From the NCBI GenBank assembly GCA_017554285.1, contig JAFZIQ010000133.1:1-50090 (forward strand): 50,090 nt of DNA, given 5' to 3'. Numbering within the stretch: the first letter of the stretch is position 1; each line of letters begins with the position of its first letter. The translations under genes and the position numbers were made by a program. Source of the stretch: Selenomonadaceae bacterium. Lineage in GTDB: Bacteria > Bacillota > Negativicutes > Selenomonadales > Selenomonadaceae. The notes under the pieces are model-generated. The model was not told where the DNA came from and did no database searches. It worked only from the letters and a program-made list of their open reading frames with translations. Below are positions 25,595-32,987 of this stretch, one piece after another.

Positions 25595-26579
25595 CCTCTC
25601 CTTTTTGCACGACCTGCGTTATTTGCACTGCCAACTTTTTGCCAAACGTACCCGGTCGGCAATAAAATTTCGGATTCGTACCAACCATGCAGGGAAAATC
25701 TTCTTTAACCTTAGTATTGAGTTGGAGCACGTCGCCGAATCCCAATGTCAAGAATTCGCGGATTGTAATTTGGACGCGCCCGACTTCGACGACCAGCGGA
25801 ACTTTTGTTCTGTTGAGTTTTCGACGAATAGATTCCGCTTGTCCTTGTTGTTCTTCCTTAGCGACTGACGCCGCAACCCAGAATGTCGTTGTCAACTTCG
25901 ACATTATCGGCTCCAAGACGAGGTAAGGTATACAAATATTCATAAAGCCTTCGACTTCGCCGAGTTTCGTGTGCAACGTGACGATAACCACCATATCATT
26001 TGGCGGAACGATTTGCGTAAATTGCGGATTTGATTCTGTCGCCTCAAGGACGGGATTCATTTCCGTAACGTTCGACCATGATTCTTTAAATCGTTCCATT
26101 GCGTTATCGACGAAACGACGCATAACCGCATCTTCAATTTCCGTCAAGACGCGCATTTTCATAGCTGTTGAGCCGTCGCCGCCAAACACTCTGTCGATAT
26201 AGGCAAATGCAATTTCCGAGCTTACCTCAAAAATTATATTGCCTTTGAGCGGCGGGACGCCGAGTATCGTTATAACGCTCGGATTCGCGATTGATTGCAC
26301 GAATTCTTGATAAGTGAGCTGTTCGACGGAGGCAACGTCAACATTAACAAGCGTCCGAAGATGCGAACTCATATAAGTATTCAGCATTCGCGCAAAACTT
26401 TCGTGGAGCATGTAGAGTGTACGGATTTGGTCTTTGGAAAATTTATCGGGGCGTTTGAAGTCGTAGACTTTAATTTTCCTGTTGCTTTCTTCCTGCTTAA
26501 GCTCCTCAAGAGTATTTGAATCTTCATTGGCGGCGGCAAGCAGTGCATCTATTTGTTCCTGTGTAAGTAAATCAGCCAA
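25569..26579 (-). CDS. fliM: Flagellar switch protein FliM
   Basis: FliM is the rotor switch protein that binds CheY-P. The 336-residue product starts ADLLTQEQIDALLAAA, the CheY-binding peptide. It then has the middle CheC-like domain (RPDKFSKDQIRTLYMLHESFARMLNTYMSSHLR, GGDGS) and a C-terminal SpoA domain (VPLVVEVGRVQITIREFLTLGFGDVLQL). The SD CTCCC/GGGAGC lies just upstream of ATG 26579. A heptad repeat array fills most of the 121 bases between fliL and fliM. Confidence 0.96.
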   Translation of the reverse strand: MADLLTQEQIDALLAAANEDSNTLEELKQEESNRKIKVYDFKRPDKFSKDQIRTLYMLHESFARMLNTYMSSHLRTLVNVDVASVEQLTYQEFVQSIANPSVITILGVPPLKGNIIFEVSSEIAFAYIDRVFGGDGSTAMKMRVLTEIEDAVMRRFVDNAMERFKESWSNVTEMNPVLEATESNPQFTQIVPPNDMVVIVTLHTKLGEVEGFMNICIPYLVLEPIMSKLTTTFWVAASVAKEEQQGQAESIRRKLNRTKVPLVVEVGRVQITIREFLTLGFGDVLQLNTKVKEDFPCMVGTNPKFYCRPGTFGKKLAVQITQVVQKGEDATDGNDE

Positions 26580-26599
26580 TTAGCTCCCTCCTTAAAATT

Positions 26600-26697
26600 A
26601 AGCTTTGAGCTTAGAGCTTTGAGCTTAGAGCTTTGAGCTTTGAGCTTAGAGCTTTGAGCAAAAAACCTTAAAGCTTAAAGCTTACACCTTAAAGCTT
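26600..26697. repeat. Fold-back heptad array, GAGCTTT/TTAAAGC type, between fliL and fliM
   Basis: At least eight units of GAGCTTT or GAGCTTA run in strict 7-bp steps, then AAAAAACC, then TTAAAGC, TTAAAGC, TTACACC, TTAAAGC. The two halves are roughly complementary and can fold back. About 30 bases of the second half recur exactly in the rpsB leader at 39895-39926. It is transcribed as part of the flagellar operon. Confidence 0.88.
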
Positions 26698-26700
26698 TCA

Positions 26701-27258
26701 TCATTGCAGGAGGAAACTCGTAATATAGACGTCATAGACCGAGCCGCTGCCCAACGCCATATTCAAAGCGTCTTTGAGTTGCTTTTTAAACTCTTCTTGC
26801 TTGTCGGCGTCGAAATCTTCAAGGCTCGTGCCGCGCAGGAATTGCGTCGCGACATCATTAACTTTAATTTCGGCGTCGGGATAAAGTGAGTTGGTTTCTT
26901 CGTTTATAACGGCTTTTTTACCGGGATTGAATTCGACAATGATACTGGCTTTAAGGAACTTGCCGCTGCGAGGGCCGCCGACATTTACAAGAATGCCCTC
27001 TTTGGCGTCGCCGAGTTTAACGAAAACGCCGGGATCATGATAACGTTTTCCGACGCCTTCTTCATCGCCTGCACCGCCGCCGTTCGGAATATCGCCCATA
27101 ACCTTTGTCACGACGAAAAGCGAAATACCTGCTGCCAATGCCAAGCCGACTATTACCAACGCGACTACCATTATTATGGTTTTGTTTTTGGATTTCGTGG
27201 GGGGAACTGCCGGAGCAACGGCAGAATCAACCTCAGCTTCTTTTTCTTCTTCAGGCAT
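26701..27258 (-). CDS. fliL: Flagellar basal-body protein FliL
   Basis: FliL is a single-pass membrane protein that sits by the stator and affects motor output. The 185-residue product has a short charged cytosolic N-terminus, one membrane helix (TIIMVVALVIVGLALAAGISLFVV) and a periplasmic domain ending in the usual VYDVYITSFLLQ. It lies between flbD and fliM, the normal order. The heptad array directly follows its stop codon on the coding strand. Confidence 0.93.
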   Translation of the reverse strand: MPEEEKEAEVDSAVAPAVPPTKSKNKTIIMVVALVIVGLALAAGISLFVVTKVMGDIPNGGGAGDEEGVGKRYHDPGVFVKLGDAKEGILVNVGGPRSGKFLKASIIVEFNPGKKAVINEETNSLYPDAEIKVNDVATQFLRGTSLEDFDADKQEEFKKQLKDALNMALGSGSVYDVYITSFLLQ

Positions 27259-27277
27259 AATTTTTTCCCCTCCAGTG

Positions 27278-27478
27278 TTACAGTTGCTTTAACGCACGGC
27301 GATATTTCATTACGCGGCGCACTACTTCATCGGCAGATTCTTCGACAATGAATTTCTTCTCGTTCACCAATGTGATGACCGTGTCGGGCGTGGACTCGAT
27401 TGTTTGAATCAGTTCGGCGTTGAGTATAAACTCGCCTTCTTTTTTCGAGTCCGAATTGAATTTCGTGAGTTTAATCAT
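27278..27478 (-). CDS. flbD: Flagellar protein FlbD
   Basis: This 66-residue protein belongs to the FlbD family, found next to motor or hook genes in Firmicutes and spirochaetes; its molecular role is poorly known. The family pattern is clear: MIKLTKFN, FILNAELIQTIESTPDTVITLVNEKKFIVEESADEVVRRV. The start is ATG 27478 after AGGAGG; the open frame runs further upstream but lacks a ribosome site there. It is the first gene of the flagellar operon, behind the promoter at 27577-27604. Confidence 0.9.
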   Translation of the reverse strand: MIKLTKFNSDSKKEGEFILNAELIQTIESTPDTVITLVNEKKFIVEESADEVVRRVMKYRRALKQL

Positions 27479-27576
27479 GAATTGACCTCCTGTATAAGTG
27501 CTTTTTAACCGTGAAAATCTTCGCCGCAAACCTTCAAAACCCTTTTATTATCAAATCGAAAAATTTTCGCAGGAAT

Positions 27577-27604
27577 ATTTTACACCGCTAAGACGCTTTG
27601 TCAA
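27577..27604 (-). promoter_or_regulatory. Promoter of the flagellar operon
   Basis: Minus strand: perfect TTGACA (27604-27599), 16-base spacer, TAAAAT (27582-27577), about 100 bases before flbD. It looks like a housekeeping sigma-A promoter; I see no sigma-28 type site. Confidence 0.7.
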
Positions 27605-27673
27605 TACGCCGCTTGATAAAAGCCTCAGCGTGTTGTAGAATTTGAAAAAATTTTTTGTGTGTGGTGAATCGTT

Positions 27674-28786
27674 ATGGAGCAAAATTTTTACTTAGAAAAA
27701 CTCCTTAAGCTGAAAGAAAATTTTTCCGTCAAAATAATTTCGGGCATTCGCGGAGTCGGCAAATCGACCTTGTTGAAAACTTTCGCCGATACTCTCAAGG
27801 CGCAAGGTGAGGAGATAATTTTTATTGACTGCGAAGAAAATCCTCAGCTGAAAACTTTCCGACAGCTTTACGAGTTTGTCGATGCAAAGACTGCCGAGCT
27901 TAATAAATTTTTCCTGCTTATCGACGAAGCAGATCGCGTTGACGAATGGGAAAAGGCGATTAATGCGCTGTTCGCAGGTGCGCCCGCAGAAATTTACATT
28001 GCCGGTTCGAGTTATTCTCTTGCCGAAAATATTTCCGCGCTCCTGCCGGAAAATTGCGACGTGTTGAAAATGTATCCGTTATCATTCGCCGAATACGAAA
28101 AAATTTCTCCGACCGAAAACGCTTTGGAAAATTATCTGCACTTGGGAGGAATGCCCGCCGCTCTCAATGCCGATAAAAAAGTTCTGCGCGGGCTTGCTTA
28201 TGAAATACTCTTTGACATTGCCGAAAAAAATTATTTGAGTGATTCCGCGTTGCTCCGAACGCTGGTTAAATATTTGGCTCGCAACGTCGGCAATGCGGTC
28301 AGTGTTGCAGATTATTTCAGAGGGCTTGGCGAAAATAATCCGCGCAAAGTAAGAAATTATCTGAATCACGTATTGGATTCGGGTTTCTTTAAAAAGCTCC
28401 CGCGCCTCGACGCCAAGACGAATAATTTCATGACGGGCGGCGAAAGATTTTACTGCGTCGATAACGGAATCCTCTCCGCGCTCGCCGAAGTCGACGATAA
28501 AATTCTTATGGAGAACACCGTTTGCAATGAACTTTTGCGGCGCGACTTTGAAATCAGCAACGGCAAATGCGGCGCGATGAATATTAATTTCGTGGCGACT
28601 AAAAGCGACAGAAAAATTTATATCCAAATCCTGTCGCCCGACGGTTCGATTACCGTCCGAAAAATTACGCGACCTTTAAGGGCTTTGCCCGACGACGCCG
28701 AGAAACTTTTAATCACTCTGAAACCAGTAAAAGAATTCGGCGGCATAAAAAGTATAACCCTGCATGAATTTTTGACAAACGTTTAG
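27674..28786 (+). CDS. AAA-type ATPase of the DUF4143 family
   Basis: The 370-residue protein has an N-terminal P-loop domain: Walker A GIRGVGKST at 24-32, Walker B FFLLIDEAD at 79-87, and IAGSSYSLAENIS as sensor region. The central LHLGGMPAALNA and the ADYFRGLGENNPRKVRNYLNHVLDSGFFKKLPR winged-helix-like part are typical of the ATPase/DUF4143 fusions. Such proteins are widespread in anaerobes, often in many copies, and their role is unknown. The C-terminal nuclease-like motif is weak here. The start ATG 27674 is divergent from the flagellar operon. The spacing and context (next a YopX-like gene) suggest an accessory segment. Confidence 0.85.
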   Translation: MEQNFYLEKLLKLKENFSVKIISGIRGVGKSTLLKTFADTLKAQGEEIIFIDCEENPQLKTFRQLYEFVDAKTAELNKFFLLIDEADRVDEWEKAINALFAGAPAEIYIAGSSYSLAENISALLPENCDVLKMYPLSFAEYEKISPTENALENYLHLGGMPAALNADKKVLRGLAYEILFDIAEKNYLSDSALLRTLVKYLARNVGNAVSVADYFRGLGENNPRKVRNYLNHVLDSGFFKKLPRLDAKTNNFMTGGERFYCVDNGILSALAEVDDKILMENTVCNELLRRDFEISNGKCGAMNINFVATKSDRKIYIQILSPDGSITVRKITRPLRALPDDAEKLLITLKPVKEFGGIKSITLHEFLTNV

Positions 28787-28794
28787 AAAATTTT

Positions 28795-28822
28795 TCCTGC
28801 ATATTTTTTTCAGCTTGCAGGA
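28795..28822 (+). terminator. Terminator after the AAA ATPase gene
   Basis: TCCTGCA (28795-28801) pairs with TGCAGGA (28816-28822) and is followed by seven T. The rest of the 270-base gap to the next gene is AT-rich and holds one SD with a 16-codon frame (see findings). Confidence 0.65.
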
Positions 28823-28999
28823 TTTTTTTCGTTCAGTTAGAAAAGGCATAGCGTAAACTTAAGAAATTTTTTCACATACAAAAAGGAGGATGGTGTTAAA
28901 GAAGGTTGTTAAACATTTTTTATTTCGTTGCCGCCCGTAAAAAATTTTTTCCTCAACCATAAATTTTCTTTAAAAAGTTGTGGAAATTTTTTTGGCAGG

Positions 29000-29008
29000 T
29001 GTTATAAT
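29000..29008 (+). promoter_or_regulatory. Extended -10 promoter of the YopX-like gene
   Basis: TGTTATAAT gives the TGn extension and a perfect -10 box. A clear -35 is not seen. Transcription would start near 29015, which excludes the upstream in-frame GTG at 28980 as start. Confidence 0.55.
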
Positions 29009-29057
29009 TGCGGGCATTGGAATTTTGATCTGTTACAAAAGTCGGAGGTGTCCTTTC

Positions 29058-29543
29058 ATGGCGGAACGTGAAATCAAATATCGCGGCTTAAAAACTTTTC
29101 AAATATTCAGCGGCGAGATGAAGAGCGTTTGGATTTACGGATTCTATCTTAAGCGCGGGACATACGGCGATCCCGGTCCCCAAGCGCATATTTTCGTTTA
29201 CGAGAACGGCTACGAAGGCTATCGCGTGGATGCCAAAACCATCGGGCAATTCACGGGGCTTGTCGACAGCACGGGCAAGGAAATTTATGAGGACGATATA
29301 ATTTCTCTTGAGGACGGGAGAATGGGCGTCGTGAGTTTTCATGGCGGTTGCTTCGTTGTCAATTACGGCAACAACATGAGTCAAGCTCTCTACGACGTGC
29401 AAAATTGGAATATGACAATTCTGGGCAATCGCTTTGAAAATCCCGAATTGCTTGTAAGTCCTGTCGTCCCAAAAAAAAACGAATCAGACGTTCAAGAACT
29501 CGGAATGCCAAAGTTTGAAACTGAAATTTTTACGCCGGAGTAA
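29058..29543 (+). CDS. YopX-like protein (phage-type)
   Basis: The protein has the YopX-domain hallmark: KYRGLKT near the start, and FTGLVDSTGKEIYEDDIISLEDGRMGVV in the middle, matching the TGLxDxxGKEIYEGDI consensus. The start ATG 29058 lies 7 bases after CGGAGGTG; an open extension upstream would add a false membrane-like segment. YopX proteins are common in phages and prophages and have no known function. No phage structural or integrase genes are near, so this may be a single phage-derived gene. The next gene begins 6 bases after the stop and is probably cotranscribed. Confidence 0.8.
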   Translation: MAEREIKYRGLKTFQIFSGEMKSVWIYGFYLKRGTYGDPGPQAHIFVYENGYEGYRVDAKTIGQFTGLVDSTGKEIYEDDIISLEDGRMGVVSFHGGCFVVNYGNNMSQALYDVQNWNMTILGNRFENPELLVSPVVPKKNESDVQELGMPKFETEIFTPE

Positions 29544-29548
29544 GTCTG

Positions 29549-30097
29549 ATGTTAAAAAAAATCTTTGTGTCGGCACTGCTGGGAAGTTTCCTTCTTTCAA
29601 GCGGCGCGGCGCAAGCTTACGACTTGCCGATAATTAAATCCGATAAAGTTACTCGGAAAGCTTCTAAGTCAATCCTCAAAAGCGATTGGGAAGACGCAGA
29701 ACTTTTCGAGCAAAAATTAAAAGCGCGTCTGGCGAGTGGCAAAGAACTTGCGCCGAATGACCCGTTGCGGGTTCCGACAGATAAAAATTATGTGTTCATT
29801 GCGTTTTACAATGACGCGCCCTATTTCTTGGACAAGTATTCAATCAAAGTCAAAAAAGATTCCGCTTCCGCGCAGGTTTGGGAGCAAAGTATCTTCCCGA
29901 TAAGTAAAAATTTTTCGCCGCAAAATGCAACGTCCACTCATCAAAAATTTTGCTTGAGTGACGGGAAAATTTTTAACTCAAAGAAGAAAAAAGACGCTCT
30001 TGAAGATTTGGCGGACGAGGCGGACAGAATATTTTTAGAGGAATGTTTCAAAGTGGGATATTATTTCGCCTTCAGAAAAAAGGTGACAGGGAATTAA
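29549..30097 (+). CDS. Exported protein of unknown function
   Basis: The 182-residue product starts with a signal peptide (MLKKIFVSALLGSFLLSSGAAQA) and no lipobox. The mature part is lysine-rich and mixed, with LRVPTDKNYVFIAFYNDAPYFLDKYSIKVKK in the middle and two cysteines. I do not recognise a family. It follows the YopX-like gene by 6 bases and is followed by a hairpin terminator, so the two form a small operon. Confidence 0.7.
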   Translation: MLKKIFVSALLGSFLLSSGAAQAYDLPIIKSDKVTRKASKSILKSDWEDAELFEQKLKARLASGKELAPNDPLRVPTDKNYVFIAFYNDAPYFLDKYSIKVKKDSASAQVWEQSIFPISKNFSPQNATSTHQKFCLSDGKIFNSKKKKDALEDLADEADRIFLEECFKVGYYFAFRKKVTGN

Positions 30098-30112
30098 ATA
30101 TTGAGTAGAAAG

Positions 30113-30130
30113 GTCGGCAAGGATGTCGAC
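30113..30130 (+). terminator. Terminator after the exported-protein gene
   Basis: GTCG (30113-30116) pairs with CGAC (30127-30130), followed by GTTTTTTTATTT. The stem is short, so the call rests mostly on the T run. Confidence 0.5.
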
Positions 30131-30142
30131 GTTTTTTTATTT

Positions 30143-30180
30143 CTAGGGATTAGGGACTAGGAATTAGGGGCTAGGATTAG
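30143..30180. repeat. Heptad array, TAGGGAT type, overlapping the 3' end of the Rrf2 gene
   Basis: Units TAGGGAT, TAGGGAC, TAGGAAT, TAGGGGC, TAGGATT in exact 7-bp steps. Positions 30164-30180 are also coding: on the minus strand they give the last residues (TNPSP) and the stop of the Rrf2 regulator. Confidence 0.85.
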
Positions 30181-30571
30181 TTAAATCTTTCAAGGTGATT
30201 CCGAAAAAGAAATCGCGAGTCAATCGATTAAATTTTTCCCACATCGGCAGGGTCTTACAAAAATTTTTTCGTTCACACGACGCAGATTCCGTTTGTAAAC
30301 AGGAAACAATCGCGAAAGTCCCTTCCGTGACTTCCAATATCTCTCCGACCGTATATTCTTCGGGTTTTCGAGTGAGTTTATAGCCGCCGCCCTTGCCGCG
30401 CAGTCCTTTTAAAAAATTTTGTTGCACTAACGACTTCAAAACTATCTCCAAATACTTTTTTGATATGCCCTGCCGCGTCGCAATTTCTTCGAGCGGGATA
30501 AATTTCTCCGAATCTTGTTCGGCGAGGTCAATCATCACTCGCAAGGCGTATCTTCCCTTTGTTGAAATCAA
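30164..30571 (-). CDS. Rrf2-family transcriptional regulator (CymR/IscR-like)
   Basis: The 135-residue protein has the Rrf2 winged helix: MISTKGRYALRVMIDLAEQ, IPLEEIATRQGISKKYLEIVLKSL, GLRGKGGGYKLTRKPEEYTVGEIL. Three cysteines follow (SCLQTESASCERKNFC), the place where IscR-type members hold an Fe-S cluster. It is divergent from cysK and a sulfhydrylase gene, so control of cysteine metabolism as by CymR is likely; CymR of Bacillus lacks such a cysteine set, so an Fe-S or redox sensor is also possible. The TTG start follows GGAGG. The last codons come from a heptad repeat array. Confidence 0.88.
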   Translation of the reverse strand: MISTKGRYALRVMIDLAEQDSEKFIPLEEIATRQGISKKYLEIVLKSLVQQNFLKGLRGKGGGYKLTRKPEEYTVGEILEVTEGTFAIVSCLQTESASCERKNFCKTLPMWEKFNRLTRDFFFGITLKDLTNPSP

Positions 30572-30602
30572 TTTCGTTACCTCCGTTAAATTTACTGCAG
30601 TA

Positions 30603-30630
30603 ATTATACGTTGACAGGGCGAAAAGTCAA
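30603..30630 (-). promoter_or_regulatory. Promoter of the Rrf2 regulator gene
   Basis: Minus strand: TTGACT (30630-30625), 16-base spacer, perfect TATAAT (30608-30603). It is back to back with the cysK promoter, which suits autoregulation through one operator region. Confidence 0.75.
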
Positions 30631-30632
30631 TT

Positions 30633-30666
30633 ACCTATTGACAGCATAGGTTAGCGGTTGTATCAT
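30633..30666 (+). promoter_or_regulatory. Promoter and likely operator of cysK
   Basis: Plus strand: perfect TTGACA (30638-30643), 17-base spacer, TATCAT (30661-30666). The -35 box lies within an inverted repeat ACCTA-N9-TAGGT (30633-30651), a plausible site for the divergently encoded Rrf2 protein. Confidence 0.65.
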
Positions 30667-30698
30667 AGCGGCAATTTCTGTTTAAGGAGGATAATAAC

Positions 30699-31628
30699 TT
30701 GAGTAAAATTTATAAAAGCGTCACGGAACTTATTGGCAATACGCCGTTGCTTGAGGCGAAGAATTTTTCGGCTAAAATCGGCTTTAACGGGCGTCTTTTG
30801 GTTAAGTTGGAATATTTTAATCCCGCCGGCAGTGTCAAAGATAGAATTGCTAAGGCGATGATTGAAACTGCCGAGCGCGAGGGCAAACTCAATAAAAATT
30901 CCGTGATAATCGAGCCGACCAGCGGCAATACGGGCATTGGGCTTGCAAGTTTTGCGGCGGCAAGGGGTTATCGTGCGATTTTAACCATGCCAGAAACGAT
31001 GAGTGTTGAGCGTCGCCAACTTTTAAAGGCTTACGGCGCGGAAATTGTTTTGACGGAAGGCGCAAAGGGCATGAAGGGCGCGATTGCCAAAGCTGAAGAA
31101 CTCGCCGCTGAAATTCCGAATTCGTTTATCCCGTCGCAATTCACTAATCCCGCAAATCCCGCGATTCACGAAAAAACTACCGGCGTAGAAATTTGGAACG
31201 ACACGGACGGCGAAGTTGATATATTTGTCGCGGGCGTCGGCACAGGCGGAACTTTATCGGGCGTCGGAAAGTTTTTGAAGTCTAAAAATCCCGCCGTTAA
31301 AGTCGTTGCCGTCGAGCCGAAAACTTCACCCGTTTTATCTGAAGGAAAGGCGGGCGCACATAAAATTCAAGGCATCGGCGCGGGTTTTGTTCCTAAAACG
31401 CTCGACACAACGATTTATGACGCGATTGTTCCCGTCGCCAATGAAGACGCCTTTAAATTCGGAAAAGAATTTGCGCGTTCGGAAGGCGTTTTAGTCGGAA
31501 TATCTTCGGGGGCGGCACTTGCGGCGGCTTTTGAACTTTCTAAGCGCGAAAATTTTACCGGAAAAACTTTCGTGGTTCTTTTGCCCGATACCGGCGACAG
31601 ATACCTTTCCACCGACCTTTACAAATGA
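30699..31628 (+). CDS. cysK: Cysteine synthase A (O-acetylserine sulfhydrylase)
   Basis: This pyridoxal-phosphate enzyme makes cysteine from O-acetylserine and sulfide. It has the CysK pattern: ELIGNTPLLEAKNF, the PLP lysine in NPAGSVKDRIAKAMI, EPTSGNTGIGLASFAAARGY, the phosphate loop GTGGTLSGVGKFLK, and the C-terminal GISSGAALAAA. The 309 residues are normal. The TTG start at 30699 follows AAGGAGG by 8 bases. It is the first gene of a two-gene sulfur operon with the sulfhydrylase 15 bases downstream, divergent from an Rrf2 regulator. Confidence 0.96.
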   Translation: MSKIYKSVTELIGNTPLLEAKNFSAKIGFNGRLLVKLEYFNPAGSVKDRIAKAMIETAEREGKLNKNSVIIEPTSGNTGIGLASFAAARGYRAILTMPETMSVERRQLLKAYGAEIVLTEGAKGMKGAIAKAEELAAEIPNSFIPSQFTNPANPAIHEKTTGVEIWNDTDGEVDIFVAGVGTGGTLSGVGKFLKSKNPAVKVVAVEPKTSPVLSEGKAGAHKIQGIGAGFVPKTLDTTIYDAIVPVANEDAFKFGKEFARSEGVLVGISSGAALAAAFELSKRENFTGKTFVVLLPDTGDRYLSTDLYK

Positions 31629-31643
31629 AATGAGGTTTATAAA

Positions 31644-32924
31644 ATGGCATACAAATTCGAGACTCTTCAACTGCACGTCGGGCAGGAACAAGCCGACCCT
31701 GTTACGGGTGCCCGCGCAGTTCCTATTTATCAAACAACGTCTTACGTCTTTAACGATTGCCAACACGCGGCTGATTTATTCGCATTAAAGGCGGCGGGCA
31801 ACATTTACGGACGCTTGACTAATCCCACGCAAGAAATTTTCGAGAAAAGAATTGCGGCTCTGGAAGGCGGCTCTGCAGCTTTAGCTGTTGCAAGCGGCGC
31901 GGCGGCTGTTACCTACGTCATTCAAGCACTCGCGCATAAAGGACAGCACGTTGTCGCGGCTACAACCATTTACGGCGGCACTTTCAACTTGCTTGAACAT
32001 ACTTTGCCCGATTTCGGCATTGAAACGACTTTTGTTGACCCGACCAAAGGCGTTGAAGTCTTTGAAGCCGCGATTAAGGACAATACACAATTAATTTTTA
32101 TCGAATCGGTCGGAAATCCCAATGCAACGCTGATTGATATTCAAAAAGTTGCCGACATCGCCCATAAACATAAAATCCCGTTGGTTATCGACAACACCTT
32201 TGCAACGCCCTATCAAATTCGTCCGTTCGAGCTTGGAGCTGATATTGTCGTTCACAGCGCGACTAAATTCATCGGCGGACACGGAACGACTTTAGGCGGC
32301 ATTATCGTTGAGTCGGGCAAGTTTAATTGGAAGGATTCGGGCAAATTCCTGCACTTAACCGAACCAAATCCAAGTTATCACGGCGTTAATTTCTATGAAG
32401 CACTCGGCGCGGCGGCGTTCGTTACTTATATCCGCGCAATTTTACTCCGCGACATGGGAGCCGCTATTTCTCCGCTTAGTGCGTTCATTTTATTGCAGGG
32501 CGTCGAAACTTTATCTCTGCGCGTCGAACGTCATGTTCAAAACGCCTTAAAAGTCGTCGAATTCCTTGCCAACAATCCTAAAGTCGACAAAGTTAATCAC
32601 CCCGCGCAGATTAATCACCCAGACCATAAACTTTATAAAAAATACTTCCCGAACGGCGGCATTTCCATTTTTACGTTCGAGATTAAGGGCGGAGCCGATG
32701 CCGCTAAGAAATTTATCGACAACCTTAAAATTTTCTCGTTGCTCGCCAATGTTGCCGACGTTAAATCGCTTGTAATTCACCCCGCGTCTACTACTCATTC
32801 GCAAATGACTGAAAGTGAATTGCTTGCAAGCGGTATTACGCCCGCCACGATTCGCCTTTCAATCGGAACTGAACACATTGACGACATTATTGCCGACCTC
32901 CAAGAAGGCTTTAACGCCATTTGA
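31644..32924 (+). CDS. O-acetylhomoserine sulfhydrylase (Cys/Met PLP family)
   Basis: The enzyme makes homocysteine from O-acetylhomoserine and sulfide, feeding methionine synthesis. The 426 residues match the MetY/Met17 group: FETLQLHVGQEQADPVTGARAVPIYQTTSYVF, NPTQEIFEKRIAALEGG, the PLP lysine in VHSATKFIGGHGTTLGGIIVESGKF, and the long insertion after it that separates this group from cystathionine synthases. It follows cysK by 15 bases and is closed by a strong terminator. Context with cysK and an Rrf2 regulator supports a sulfide assimilation role. Confidence 0.93.
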   Translation: MAYKFETLQLHVGQEQADPVTGARAVPIYQTTSYVFNDCQHAADLFALKAAGNIYGRLTNPTQEIFEKRIAALEGGSAALAVASGAAAVTYVIQALAHKGQHVVAATTIYGGTFNLLEHTLPDFGIETTFVDPTKGVEVFEAAIKDNTQLIFIESVGNPNATLIDIQKVADIAHKHKIPLVIDNTFATPYQIRPFELGADIVVHSATKFIGGHGTTLGGIIVESGKFNWKDSGKFLHLTEPNPSYHGVNFYEALGAAAFVTYIRAILLRDMGAAISPLSAFILLQGVETLSLRVERHVQNALKVVEFLANNPKVDKVNHPAQINHPDHKLYKKYFPNGGISIFTFEIKGGADAAKKFIDNLKIFSLLANVADVKSLVIHPASTTHSQMTESELLASGITPATIRLSIGTEHIDDIIADLQEGFNAI

Positions 32925-32942
32925 TTTTTTCGCAAGCAAAAA

Positions 32943-32966
32943 CCCCCGCTCAATCGCGAGTGGGGG
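32943..32966. terminator. Bidirectional terminator between the sulfhydrylase and RTX genes
   Basis: CCCCCGCTC / GAGTGGGGG with a six-base loop, followed by AATTTTTTT on the plus strand and preceded by AAAAA, so T-rich also on the minus strand. It serves both convergent genes. Confidence 0.9.
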
Positions 32967-32987
32967 AATTTTTTTGTCCGCGCAGGT

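Noticed and set aside
26600..26697. CRISPR array
   Set aside because: Units are 7 bp with no spacers and no cas genes nearby.
28980..29057. GTG-started extension of the YopX-like gene that looks like a membrane helix
   Set aside because: No SD for the GTG, an extended -10 promoter lies inside it, and a good SD precedes ATG 29058.
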